A DNA stretch of 9,331 nt from UBA5972 sp964637875 (GTDB taxonomy: Bacteria > Pseudomonadota > Alphaproteobacteria > Rhodobacterales > Rhodobacteraceae). Both the position numbers and the translations under genes were made by a program. The notes under the pieces are model-generated. The model had not been told where the DNA came from, ran no database searches, and was given only the letters and a program-made list of their open reading frames with translations. The DNA is taken from NCBI GenBank assembly GCA_964637875.1, contig CAZWXK010000076.1, forward strand, positions 1 through 9,331, written 5' to 3'. This document shows positions 1-6,498 of this stretch, piece after piece; within the stretch, counting starts at the first letter, position 1, and each line of letters starts with the position of its first letter.

Positions 1-26
1 GGATTTCATCCTCTGACCGGACAGGG

Positions 27-77
27 CGCGCGGCCCGGTTCGGCCCCGGTCGCGGATCGGGGCAACCGGGCCGCGCG
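27..77. terminator. GC-rich hairpin 3' of thiN, possible terminator
   Basis: A perfect 14-bp inverted repeat (27-40 CGCGCGGCCCGGTT with 64-77) encloses a second 6-bp stem (43-48 GCCCCG with 58-63 CGGGGC). A 2-nt bulge separates the stems and the loop is 9 nt. It lies 20 bases beyond the thiN stop codon on the minus strand, where a transcription terminator would be expected. No T-run follows on either strand, so it is not a classical intrinsic terminator. It could instead stabilise the 3' end of the transcript or belong to a dispersed palindrome family. The first 26 bases hold no gene I can support; a plus-strand stop at 14-16 could be the end of a gene lying to the left. Confidence 0.5.
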
Positions 78-96
78 GTCGACAATCAGGCACCCG

Positions 97-759
97 TCAC
101 CTTGCCGCCAGCGCGCGCAAGGCCGCCCCCAGGTGAATGGCCGGCAGGATGACCAGCATCCCCGCCCCGTCGAACCGCAACCTGGCCGGGCGGGAACTGA
201 TCCGGTTCGAGGTGCCGACGCGTCCGTTCGGCGCAAGGCGGATATCGTCTATCGGCCATTCAAGCCCCCGAGAGCGCCCCGTGACAGGCGCCATGGGAAA
301 CAGCGACAGCCTCGTGCCCACGGGCAGATCCAGCGTCAGATCGGGCGGCGACAGAAAGACCAGATCCTCGCCGCCCAGAATCGCCACCCGCCCCGCCGGC
401 TGACGGGCCAGCACGTTGAATGCCGACAAGGCATGATCCAGGCGGCTGCCCGTCACCCCCACGGCCAGGAAAAAGGCGGCTGAAACCGTATAGAGGCATT
501 TCTCGAAATCCGTGGTTTCCTGTTCGGGCAGATGGATGATACGATCGGGCGGAACATCGCGCCGCGCCGCGCCCAGCGAATCCATGTCGCCAACCACGAG
601 ATCCGGCACATGCCCCCGCGACAGGGCGGTTTCGGCCCCGCCATCGGCGGCGACAAGAAACGGCGCAACCGCAAGGGCCGCAGCCAGATGAGAGGAATCG
701 ACCTCGGCCCCACCCAGAATGGTGACACCCCCATCGACATCAACAATCTTTTTCATCAT
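97..759 (-). CDS. thiN: Thiamine pyrophosphokinase (thiamine diphosphokinase)
   Basis: Transfers pyrophosphate from ATP to thiamine to give thiamine diphosphate, the active cofactor, in the cytoplasm. The 220-residue product has the normal length for the bacterial family. Visible family motifs are the N-terminal VTILGGAE strand, the AADGGAETAL loop (residues 37-46), VVGDMDSL (55-62) with the metal-binding Asp pair, QETTDFEKCL (80-89), GVTGSRLDH (101-109), and a C-terminal thiamine-binding region with GTSNRISS. Two adjacent ATG codons (759 and 756) could both start translation. The first is used here; no clear Shine-Dalgarno sequence precedes either. It is divergent from the long gene starting at 898, with about 140 bp of AT-richer DNA between them. 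It stands alone on its strand and nothing looks truncated. The family is confident; the exact start is uncertain by one codon. Confidence 0.92.
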   Translation of the reverse strand: MMKKIVDVDGGVTILGGAEVDSSHLAAALAVAPFLVAADGGAETALSRGHVPDLVVGDMDSLGAARRDVPPDRIIHLPEQETTDFEKCLYTVSAAFFLAVGVTGSRLDHALSAFNVLARQPAGRVAILGGEDLVFLSPPDLTLDLPVGTRLSLFPMAPVTGRSRGLEWPIDDIRLAPNGRVGTSNRISSRPARLRFDGAGMLVILPAIHLGAALRALAAR

Positions 760-834
760 GCGCGATTGATGCTGAATTCGTGAACAAAGATCAATTTTTT
801 ACCGACAAAACGGGGATAAAAAGCGCGATTTCGT

Positions 835-868
835 TTGGTTGACGCCGCAAACCCGTGGTAATTTACCT
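835..868 (+). promoter_or_regulatory. Probable promoter of the long acidic protein gene
   Basis: A TTGACG hexamer at 839-844 is a good -35 candidate. About 17-18 bp downstream lie only weak -10 candidates (TTTACC/TTACCT, 862-868). An alternative pairing is TTGGTT (835-840) with TAATTT (859-864) at 18-bp spacing. The region sits 30-60 bases before the ATG at 898 in the AT-richer divergent interval 760-897. I cannot identify a convincing separate promoter for thiN on the other strand. Confidence 0.35.
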
Positions 869-897
869 TCGAGGTCGGGGGAGAAAGTTGGTGATTT

Positions 898-3418
898 ATG
901 GTGATCTCGAACAAAATCCTGACCGTAACCTACGGAACGTTTTCCTGTACCCTCGAGGGTTTTGACGACCCCTTTACCACGCTCCAGATGGTGGCCGAGT
1001 ATTTTCGCAAGCTGGCCGCCGAGGATCGCTATTTCGGCGCCGTGCCGCAAACCCCCGATACCGAAGTTCTCAAGACCATCGCCCGGCGCAATGCCCCCGG
1101 CGGTGTCGAGGCCAGGATCGACGAAAACGGCGTGACCCTGCGCCCCGTTGAATCGCCTGTTGAATCGACAGTCGTCGAACCGGAGGGCGCAGGATCGGCG
1201 AGCGTCGGATCGGGCGTCGAGGAAACGGCCACCGAAACCGCCCTCGAAACCGCCCCCGCCCCGGCGGACGAAATCATCGCAACTCCTGACAACAGCCCTG
1301 CCCCCAACGCCCCCGAGCCCGCACCGGCGGCNNNNNNNNNNNNNNNNNNNNNNNNNNNNNNNNNNNNNNNNNNNNNNNNNNNNNNNNNNNNNNNNNNNNN
1401 NNNNNNNNNNNNNNNNNNNNNNNNNNNNNNNCCCAGGGGTTGGCCGCGGACGACGCGCCGGCAGCAGACGCGCCCGAGCCCGAGCCGGCACCAGACATCA
1501 CTGCCGCGCCCGACGAGGGTAGCGCGCCCGACGCGACGGCCACCGCGACAATGGCCGTTTTCCATACCCGCCGCGCCGCCCAGGCAGACACCGAAATCGA
1601 GGCGCCCGAGCCCCCCGCAGCGCCCGAGGACACCCCCGAGGACACCGCCGCGAACACCGCTGGGGCCGAACCCGCGGACGCAGAAGCAGAAGGGGACGAA
1701 ACGGGGGACGAGATCGCCGCAACCGGCGCGACCGCCGATGACGACCCGATGCATGCGGCCGATGCCGCCGCTGCCGCTGCCTCGGCAAGCGCGCGCCACA
1801 TGACCGCCACCCAGAAATCCGTGGCCGAGGCCCTTGCCGCCATCCGCCGCAACATCCGCCGCGCCGAAAGCAGCATCGCCCGCGACGAGGACACGGCCGA
1901 CGAGGCCATGGGCGACGGCGACACGCAGGCCCCCGCCGGGACGGCCGAGGAACCCGCGACCGCCCTTTCCGCCGAAGCCCGCGCGCAAGCCCCGGAACAG
2001 GATCCCGAAACGGAACCGGAAGCGACACCCGAGGTCGCGGCCCACCCGGAACCAGACTCTGAACCGGAACCAGACACCGCGCCCCGCGATGACAGCCCGC
2101 TGGTGCTGACCCCCGACGCGATGGCGACGCCCATCGAACCCGAAACCGAATCCGCGCGGGACCCGGGCGAGCAGAACATCTTTATCCCGGCCGAGGGCGC
2201 CGACAGCCAGGCTGAATCAGCCGAAGCCGAAGCAGCCGATCGGCCAGCCGCCGAGGCCCCGGCACCACAGGGGGACGCCCTCCCTCCCGAGCAGGACGCG
2301 GCGCTGGAACAATTCCTCAACGGCGACTTTTCCGCCGAACCCGCCCCCGAGGCTGCCCCCGAGGCCGCCCCAGAGACCGCCCCCGAACCCAGTTCCGAAT
2401 CCGGTTCCGAATCCGGGCCCGAGCCAGCCGACCGGATCGCCGGGGATGCGGCCGACGGCAATGATGCTCCGCATGGCGCCGAAAGCGACGCTGCCCAGCG
2501 ACGGGCGCGTGCCGCGCGCCTGCTGAAATCCAGCCCTGCAACCCAGGACGAGGCGCTCGACCGGCTGCTGGAAACCACCCAGTCGATCATGGATCAGCCC
2601 GACCAGAAACGCCGGCTGAATGCGCTGGATCAGCTCAAGGCGGCGGTTGCCGCAACCGAGGCCGAGCGTCTGCACGCCAGCCAGGACGTCAACGCCAATG
2701 ACTCCCGGGATCAGGCCGCCGATCNNNNNNNNNNNNNNNNNNNNNNNNNNNNNNNNNNNNNNNNNNNNNNNNNNNNNNNNNNNNNNNNNNNNNNNNNNNN
2801 NNNNNNNNNNNNNNNNNNNNNNNNGATCAGGCCGCCGATCTGGCCTCGTATCGCGACGACCTGCGCCGGGTCCAGACGGGCACCCACGCAGCCGCCGGCA
2901 GCCCCGCCCAAAAGGCCCAGCCGCCGCTGATCCTGGTTTCCGAACAACGCATCGACGCCGCCCCCGAGCCCTATGACGAGACCGAGATTCCGGCCGCCAG
3001 CCCGGACATGGCCGAAACCGACGGCAATCTTGCGCTCAAGCCCGCGCCGGACAACGCGGCCACCGATGACGCCGACAAACGCGACGGGGACGAAATCCGC
3101 GCCATCCCCGCCGATGCCTTTTCGGATGCCACCAGCTTTGCCGATTTTGCCGAGCGCATCGGTGCGTTCGAACTGACCGACCTGCTGGAAGCCGCCGCCG
3201 CCTATGTCGCCATCGTCGAGGGCAGGCGCCATTTCTCGCGCGCTCAGGTGATGGCCAAGGTCGCGCGCCTCAATCACGGCGGCTCCTATTCCAAGGAGGC
3301 CGGGCTCAGGGCCTTTGGCAAGCTCCTGCGCGAGGGCAAGGTGCTGCGCGTGCAGGACGGCCAGTTCGGCATCTCGCAGGCGTCGCGGTTTTCGATCGCC
3401 TCCCGCTATAACGACTGA
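898..3418 (+). CDS. Long acidic, low-complexity protein of unknown function (interrupted by two assembly gaps)
   Basis: Function unknown. One gene is read in three apparent frames because two 100-N gaps of arbitrary length interrupt it: 898-1331, 1434-2724 and 2825-3418. Merging a 16-base identity across the second gap joins the last two frames exactly. Visible coding sequence gives about 767 residues plus whatever gap 1 holds. The N-terminal 65 or so residues are ordered (VTYGTFSCTLEGFDDPF, then AEYFRKLAAEDRYFGA). A very long Ala/Pro/Glu/Asp-rich, presumably disordered stretch follows, broken by helical islands (ATQKSVAEALAAIRRNIRRA near 1802; ALDRLLETTQSIMDQPDQKR near 2553; then LDQLKAAVAATEAERL). 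The C-terminal 100 residues are ordered again (FADFAERIGAFELTDLLEAA, HFSRAQVMAKVARL, LRAFGKLLREGKVLRV). No signal peptide or membrane segment is visible. I recall similar proteins with these conserved ends in Rhodobacterales, sometimes labelled CheA-like; no kinase motif is visible here. A GGGGGAG precedes the ATG by about 12 nt. Confidence 0.8.
1332..1431. other. Assembly gap 1 (100 N) inside the long gene
   Basis: Exactly 100 N, a conventional placeholder for unknown length. The reading frame before it (two bases of a split codon at 1330-1331) and after it (two bases at 1432-1433) are compatible only if the true insert length leaves remainder 2 when divided by 3. The flanks share no usable overlap. 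Both sides encode Ala/Pro/Glu-rich sequence, so GC-rich repetitive coding DNA is probably missing here. Confidence 0.95.
2709..2840 (+). repeat. 16-base identity flanking gap 2 (unmerged contig overlap)
   Basis: GATCAGGCCGCCGATC occurs at 2709-2724, ending exactly at the gap, and again at 2825-2840, starting exactly after it. Collapsing the two copies and deleting the Ns restores one continuous frame: DQAAD then LASYRDDLRRV. This is best read as the same genomic sequence present at the ends of two contigs, not as a biological repeat. Confidence 0.9.
2725..2824. other. Assembly gap 2 (100 N), probably of zero true length
   Basis: A 100-N placeholder bordered on both sides by the same 16 bases. 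The true junction is most likely an overlap of 16 bases, so the real sequence would be 116 bases shorter here and the gene uninterrupted. Confidence 0.9.
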
Positions 3419-3423
3419 CGACC

Positions 3424-3435
3424 CCCCTCCAGGGG
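3424..3435. terminator. Small GC hairpin between convergent genes
   Basis: CCCC-TCCA-GGGG sits in the 30-bp interval between the stop of the long plus-strand gene (3418) and the stop of the minus-strand DUF2842-type gene (3449). The stem is only 4 bp and has no T-run, so terminator function is a guess from position. Confidence 0.2.
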
Positions 3436-3448
3436 CGTGGCGAAGGGA

Positions 3449-3778
3449 TCATTCGTTTTCGGACGGTTCCTTCGCCGCAGGTCGTCTGCCCTTTTCCCGG
3501 GCCTTTTCCCGCAGGGCGGCAGCGCGCGCCCCGCCGCGCAAATCATCGCGCAGATCATCGCCCGAAGCATCGGGATCGGCCTGCCCGATTCCGCGAAAGA
3601 CGAACCTGAACGGCAGCGCCCAGACGATGCCCAGCACCACATAGACCGTCAGCTCGACCAGAAAGGGCGGACGATCGAACCAGTCCACCACCGTGACCGC
3701 CGCCACCACATAGGCGGGCAGCCCGACCAGCAGGATCACCAGCGACCAGCGCCGGCGTGCCTTGTAGGACAGCGCCAT
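3449..3778 (-). CDS. Small two-helix membrane protein, DUF2842-like
   Basis: The 109-residue product begins MALSYKARRRW. It has two hydrophobic segments (about residues 11-31 and 39-58), the conserved-looking WALPFRFVFRGIG stretch at 53-65, and a highly charged C-terminal tail rich in Arg, Lys, Asp and Glu. Size, the N-terminal SYKARRR, the two helices and the position behind purA match the alphaproteobacterial DUF2842 family as I recall it; the family has no assigned function. The start codon ATG (3778-3776) shares its A with the purA stop TGA (3780-3778). A much longer reading of the frame, from 3943, would lie inside purA and is not supported. It is presumably co-transcribed with and translationally coupled to purA. 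It converges on the long gene that ends at 3418. Confidence 0.8.
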   Translation of the reverse strand: MALSYKARRRWSLVILLVGLPAYVVAAVTVVDWFDRPPFLVELTVYVVLGIVWALPFRFVFRGIGQADPDASGDDLRDDLRGGARAAALREKAREKGRRPAAKEPSENE

Positions 3779-5070
3779 CAGTCGGCAAACGGGTCGGTCA
3801 CAAGAATTGTGTCCTCCCGCTCCGGGCTGGTGGAAAGCAGGGCGACCGGGCAGTCGATCAGCTCTTCGATGCGGCGCACATATTTGATCGCCTCGGCCGG
3901 CAGATCGGCCCATGAGCGCGCGCCCTCGGTGGATTCGCGCCATCCCGGCATGGTTTCCCAGATCGGTGTGCAGCGGGCCTGCTGATCGGCCGCGGTGGGC
4001 AGGTGGTCAAGGCGCGCGCCATCCAGATCATAGCCGACACAGATCCTGAGTTCGTCAAACCCGTCCAGCACGTCCAGCTTGGTCAGCGCAATGCCGTTGA
4101 CGCCGCTGGTGGCGCAGGTCTGGCGCACCAGAACCGCGTCGAACCAGCCGCAGCGGCGCTGTCGCCCGGTGACGGTGCCGAATTCATGGCCCCGCTCGCC
4201 CAGGCGCTGGCCGTTCTCGTCATGCAGTTCGGCCGGGAACGGGCCTTCGCCGACGCGGGTGGTATAGGCCTTGACGATCCCCAGCACGAAATCGATCGAA
4301 CCGGGGCCGATGCCGCTGCCGGTGGCGGCCTGCCCCGCGATCACGTTGGACGAGGTAACAAACGGATAGGTGCCGAAATCGATATCAAGCAGCGCGCCCT
4401 GGGCGCCTTCGAACAGGATGCGCCGGCCGGATTTCCTCTTTTCGTTCAGAACCTTCCAGACCGGCGCCGCATAGGGCAGGATTTTCGGCGCGATCTCGTT
4501 CAGCCGTGCCAGCAGTGCCGCGCGGTCGATTGCGGGCAGCCCCAGCCCGCGGCGCAGCGCATCGTGATGCACCAGCAGGCGCGCAACCCTTGTTTCCAGC
4601 GTTGCCGCGTCAGCCAGATCGGCCACCCGTATTGCCCGGCGCCCGACCTTGTCTTCATAGGCCGGGCCGATGCCACGCCCGGTGGTGCCGATGCGCGCGG
4701 TGGTATTCTGGGCCTCGCGGGCACGGTCCAGCTCGCCATGGAGCGGCAGGATCAGGGGGGCATTCTCGGCGATCATCAGGTTGTCGGGCGATATCGAAAT
4801 ACCCTGGCTTTCCAGCTTGGCGATCTCGTCCACCAGATGCCAGGGGTCCAGAACGACGCCATTGCCGATGACGCTCAGCTTGCCGCCGCGCACGATGCCC
4901 GAGGGCAGGATGCTCAGCTTGAAGACCGCGCCATCGATCACCAGCGTGTGACCGGCATTGTGGCCGCCCTGAAAACGCACGATCACATCGGCACGCTCGG
5001 ACAGCCAGTCAACGATCTTGCCCTTTCCCTCGTCGCCCCACTGGGCACCGACGACAACCACATTGGCCAT
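3778..5070 (-). CDS. purA: Adenylosuccinate synthase
   Basis: Joins IMP and aspartate, using GTP, to form adenylosuccinate, the first committed step towards AMP; cytoplasmic. The 430 residues are the standard bacterial length. The N-terminal loop GAQWGDEGKGK (residues 8-18) carries the catalytic Asp13, and GGHNAGHT (35-42) carries the catalytic His41. IMP- and GTP-site motifs follow (TTGRGIGPAYEDK, GTYPFVTSSN, TRVGEGPFPAE, LTKLDVLDG). The frame stays open upstream to 5268, but the ATG at 5070 gives the canonical start. It is preceded by AGGAAGGA (complement of 5081-5088) at 10-nt spacing, so I use it. The downstream DUF2842-type gene overlaps by one base. Upstream, 216 bp separate it from a divergent membrane protein gene, and I see no confident promoter there. 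No anomaly in the enzyme. Confidence 0.98.
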   Translation of the reverse strand: MANVVVVGAQWGDEGKGKIVDWLSERADVIVRFQGGHNAGHTLVIDGAVFKLSILPSGIVRGGKLSVIGNGVVLDPWHLVDEIAKLESQGISISPDNLMIAENAPLILPLHGELDRAREAQNTTARIGTTGRGIGPAYEDKVGRRAIRVADLADAATLETRVARLLVHHDALRRGLGLPAIDRAALLARLNEIAPKILPYAAPVWKVLNEKRKSGRRILFEGAQGALLDIDFGTYPFVTSSNVIAGQAATGSGIGPGSIDFVLGIVKAYTTRVGEGPFPAELHDENGQRLGERGHEFGTVTGRQRRCGWFDAVLVRQTCATSGVNGIALTKLDVLDGFDELRICVGYDLDGARLDHLPTAADQQARCTPIWETMPGWRESTEGARSWADLPAEAIKYVRRIEELIDCPVALLSTSPEREDTILVTDPFAD

Positions 5071-5247
5071 GTCCGATCGATCCTTCCTGTCAGTCGCGAA
5101 AACTACCGCCCCCCTATAGCCCCGCATGCGCCGCGGCGAAACACCAAAAACGTCGCGGGGCTGGACAGGACCGAAAGGTTCTGACAGTAAACGGTAATCG
5201 ACACCTGTCCGGACATCGGCCCGGATACCGGCCCATCCACCGACCCA

Positions 5248-5271
5248 GACATTCATGCTGACATTCATGCT
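5248..5271. repeat. Two tandem copies of a 12-bp sequence upstream of the DUF6524-like gene
   Basis: GACATTCATGCT occurs twice back to back (5248-5259 and 5260-5271), ending 15 bases before the ATG at 5287. It lies in the untranslated leader or promoter region of the plus-strand gene, in the divergent interval shared with purA. It may be a recent 12-bp duplication or a paired protein-binding site. Confidence 0.85.
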
Positions 5272-5286
5272 CCCGGATTTTCAACG

Positions 5287-5685
5287 ATGAACGGTTTCCT
5301 GATCCGCTGGCTTCTGGCATTCGCGCTGCTCACCGCCACCTACAATCCCACGCAATGGAATTACGTTACCTGGGCCGGCCGGAACTACATGGTCGACACC
5401 GCGGTTGCGGTGCTGCTGGGCCTTCTGCTGCTGACCGGCTACATCATCTATCTGCGGGCAACGCTGCGCTCGATCGGGCTGTTCGGCATGGGGCTGGTCG
5501 GGGCCATCGTGGCGGCCGCGGTCTGGGTGCTGATCGACCAGGGCTTCATGACCCTGGACAGCCCCGACCTGAAGGTGTGGATATCGCTGTTCGGCCTGTC
5601 CTTCGTGCTGGGTATCGGCCTCTCCTGGAGCCATGTCCGCCGCTTTCTTGCCGGCCAGTTCGACGTCGATGACGGCGACGACTGA
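5287..5685 (+). CDS. Four-helix integral membrane protein, DUF6524-like
   Basis: The 132-residue product has four hydrophobic segments: about residues 4-18, 36-56, 63-83 and 97-114. Positive residues lie between segments (RATLRS at 57-62, HVRRF at 116-120). The first loop carries NPTQWNYVTW (20-29), and the C-terminus is acidic (DVDDGDD). Architecture and the NPTQWNY signature resemble the small alphaproteobacterial DUF6524 family as I recall it. No enzymatic residues or known function are apparent. The ATG at 5287 is the only good start in frame; a weak CGGA lies about 9 nt before it. It is divergent from purA and upstream of secG, with gap 3 in between. An inner-membrane protein is confident; the family name is moderately so. 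Confidence 0.75.
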   Translation: MNGFLIRWLLAFALLTATYNPTQWNYVTWAGRNYMVDTAVAVLLGLLLLTGYIIYLRATLRSIGLFGMGLVGAIVAAAVWVLIDQGFMTLDSPDLKVWISLFGLSFVLGIGLSWSHVRRFLAGQFDVDDGDD

Positions 5686-5712
5686 GACAGGAACGATCAG
5701 GAACAATACCGC

Positions 5713-5812
5713 NNNNNNNNNNNNNNNNNNNNNNNNNNNNNNNNNNNNNNNNNNNNNNNNNNNNNNNNNNNNNNNNNNNNNNNNNNNNNNNNNNNNNNNN
5801 NNNNNNNNNNNN
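5713..5812. other. Assembly gap 3 (100 N), intergenic
   Basis: A 100-N placeholder between the DUF6524-like gene and secG. No shared sequence is visible at the two edges, so the missing length is unknown. The interval 5686-5967 shows no gene in its readable parts. After the gap comes a very GC-rich stretch with a 7-bp inverted repeat, GGCGCAA (5835-5841) with TTGCGCC (5864-5870). A strong structure or a small missing gene could explain the break. Confidence 0.95.
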
Positions 5813-5863
5813 CGGGCATGACACGGGCACCCCCGGCGCAACGCCGCGACCGCCGCCGCGCCC

Positions 5864-5892
5864 TTGCGCCATGGGCACAGGCGGCATAAATA
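5864..5892 (+). promoter_or_regulatory. Possible secG promoter
   Basis: TTGCGC (5864-5869) and TAAATA (5887-5892) are separated by 17 bp, about 75 bases before the secG start. The -10 candidate lies in a local AT-rich patch within otherwise GC-rich DNA. The -35 candidate overlaps one arm of an inverted repeat. Confidence 0.35.
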
Positions 5893-5967
5893 GACCATCG
5901 ACAAGGCGCGCGACATGAATTAGACAGCGCCAGCACATCCAAATCCGGTCGCCGGGGACGCATATAC

Positions 5968-6402
5968 ATGGCAAACATCATTCTGGTCATTCACCTGATT
6001 CTGGCTGTCTGCCTGATCGGTGTCGTTCTTTTGCAGCGCTCCGAAGGGGGCGGCCTGGGAATCGGCGGTGGCGGCGGTGTCATGACCGGCCGTTCGGCGG
6101 CGAATGCCCTGGTCAAGGTGACCTGGATACTGGCCATCGGATTCATCATAACCTCGATCGCCCTGACCATCCTTGCCGCCAAGAACGCCGCCGGCAACTC
6201 GGTGATCGAGCGCCTCGGAACCGAGGCCCCGGCAACAACGGCCCCCGCCCCCGCGACAGGAACGACCACCGGAACAACCTCGGGCGCACCGACCCCGCCG
6301 CCAGTCCCGGCTCCGGCTCCGGTCCCGGCTCCGGCCGGAGGCAACCTCCTGCCGCCCGCAGCCGGCGACGCACCGGCAACACCGCCCAAGCCCCGGCAAT
6401 AA
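5968..6402 (+). CDS. secG: Preprotein translocase subunit SecG
   Basis: Small inner-membrane subunit of the SecYEG protein-export channel. The 144-residue product has an N-terminal helix (about residues 2-22) and the family hallmark LLQRSEGGGLGIGGGGG (21-37). A cytoplasmic loop (MTGRSAANALVK) and a second helix (about 52-70) follow. Residues 72-144 form a Thr/Ala/Pro-rich tail with repeats such as PVPAPAPVPAPA, longer than the E. coli-type SecG but common in alphaproteobacterial versions. The ATG at 5968 puts the first helix at the usual distance; GGGGA lies about 11 nt before it. It is 171 bp upstream of pyrG and probably transcribed separately, since a good promoter lies between them. The membrane topology and glycine loop make the identification secure. 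Confidence 0.95.
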   Translation: MANIILVIHLILAVCLIGVVLLQRSEGGGLGIGGGGGVMTGRSAANALVKVTWILAIGFIITSIALTILAAKNAAGNSVIERLGTEAPATTAPAPATGTTTGTTSGAPTPPPVPAPAPVPAPAGGNLLPPAAGDAPATPPKPRQ

Positions 6403-6428
6403 CCCAATCAACACAAGCCCTTGCGGAA

Positions 6429-6454
6429 AACATCCGTATTTCCCACAGGATGTT
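6429..6454. terminator. Inverted repeat after secG, possible weak terminator
   Basis: AACATCC (6429-6435) and GGATGTT (6448-6454) form a 7-bp stem with a 12-nt loop, 26 bases after the secG stop and just before the pyrG promoter. An alternative stem, GGAAA (6425-6429) with TTTCC (6439-6443), overlaps it. No T-run follows, so intrinsic termination is uncertain. Confidence 0.3.
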
Positions 6455-6466
6455 GCGGGGCGCGGC

Positions 6467-6495
6467 TTGCCAAACCGGGGCGAATCCGATATATC
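6467..6495 (+). promoter_or_regulatory. pyrG promoter
   Basis: TTGCCA (6467-6472), a 17-bp spacer and TATATC (6490-6495) form the best sigma-70-type promoter in the window. It points at pyrG 79 bases downstream. The spacer holds GAATC (6482-6486), a GANTC site of the kind methylated by CcrM in many alphaproteobacteria. Start sites would fall in TTTAATCCCG (6496-6505). Confidence 0.65.
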
Positions 6496-6498
6496 TTT

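Noticed and set aside
2340..2420. Candidate minisatellite or CRISPR-like repeats in the Ala/Pro/Glu coding region
   Set aside because: The units are short, imperfect and codon-phased with no spacers; they are low-complexity protein sequence.
1029..2590. Long Gly- or Ser/Ala-rich minus-strand frames opposite the acidic protein gene
   Set aside because: They arise from the reverse complement of Ala/Pro/Glu codons; the plus frame has the conserved ends and the ribosome binding site.
1440..2930. Apparent separate gene starting with TTG just after gap 1 and ending after gap 2
   Set aside because: The start is an internal Leu codon, and the end results from reading the wrong frame through the Ns of gap 2.
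3008..3418. Apparent separate 136-residue gene
   Set aside because: It is the C-terminal part of the long gene; collapsing the 16-base overlap extends the frame upstream without a stop.
3437..3985. 182-codon plus-strand frame
   Set aside because: Lies antisense to the DUF2842-type gene and the purA end, both supported by motifs and by the overlapping stop/start.
4003..5184. 393-codon open frame antisense to purA
   Set aside because: Shadow of purA; no ribosome binding site and no recognisable domains.
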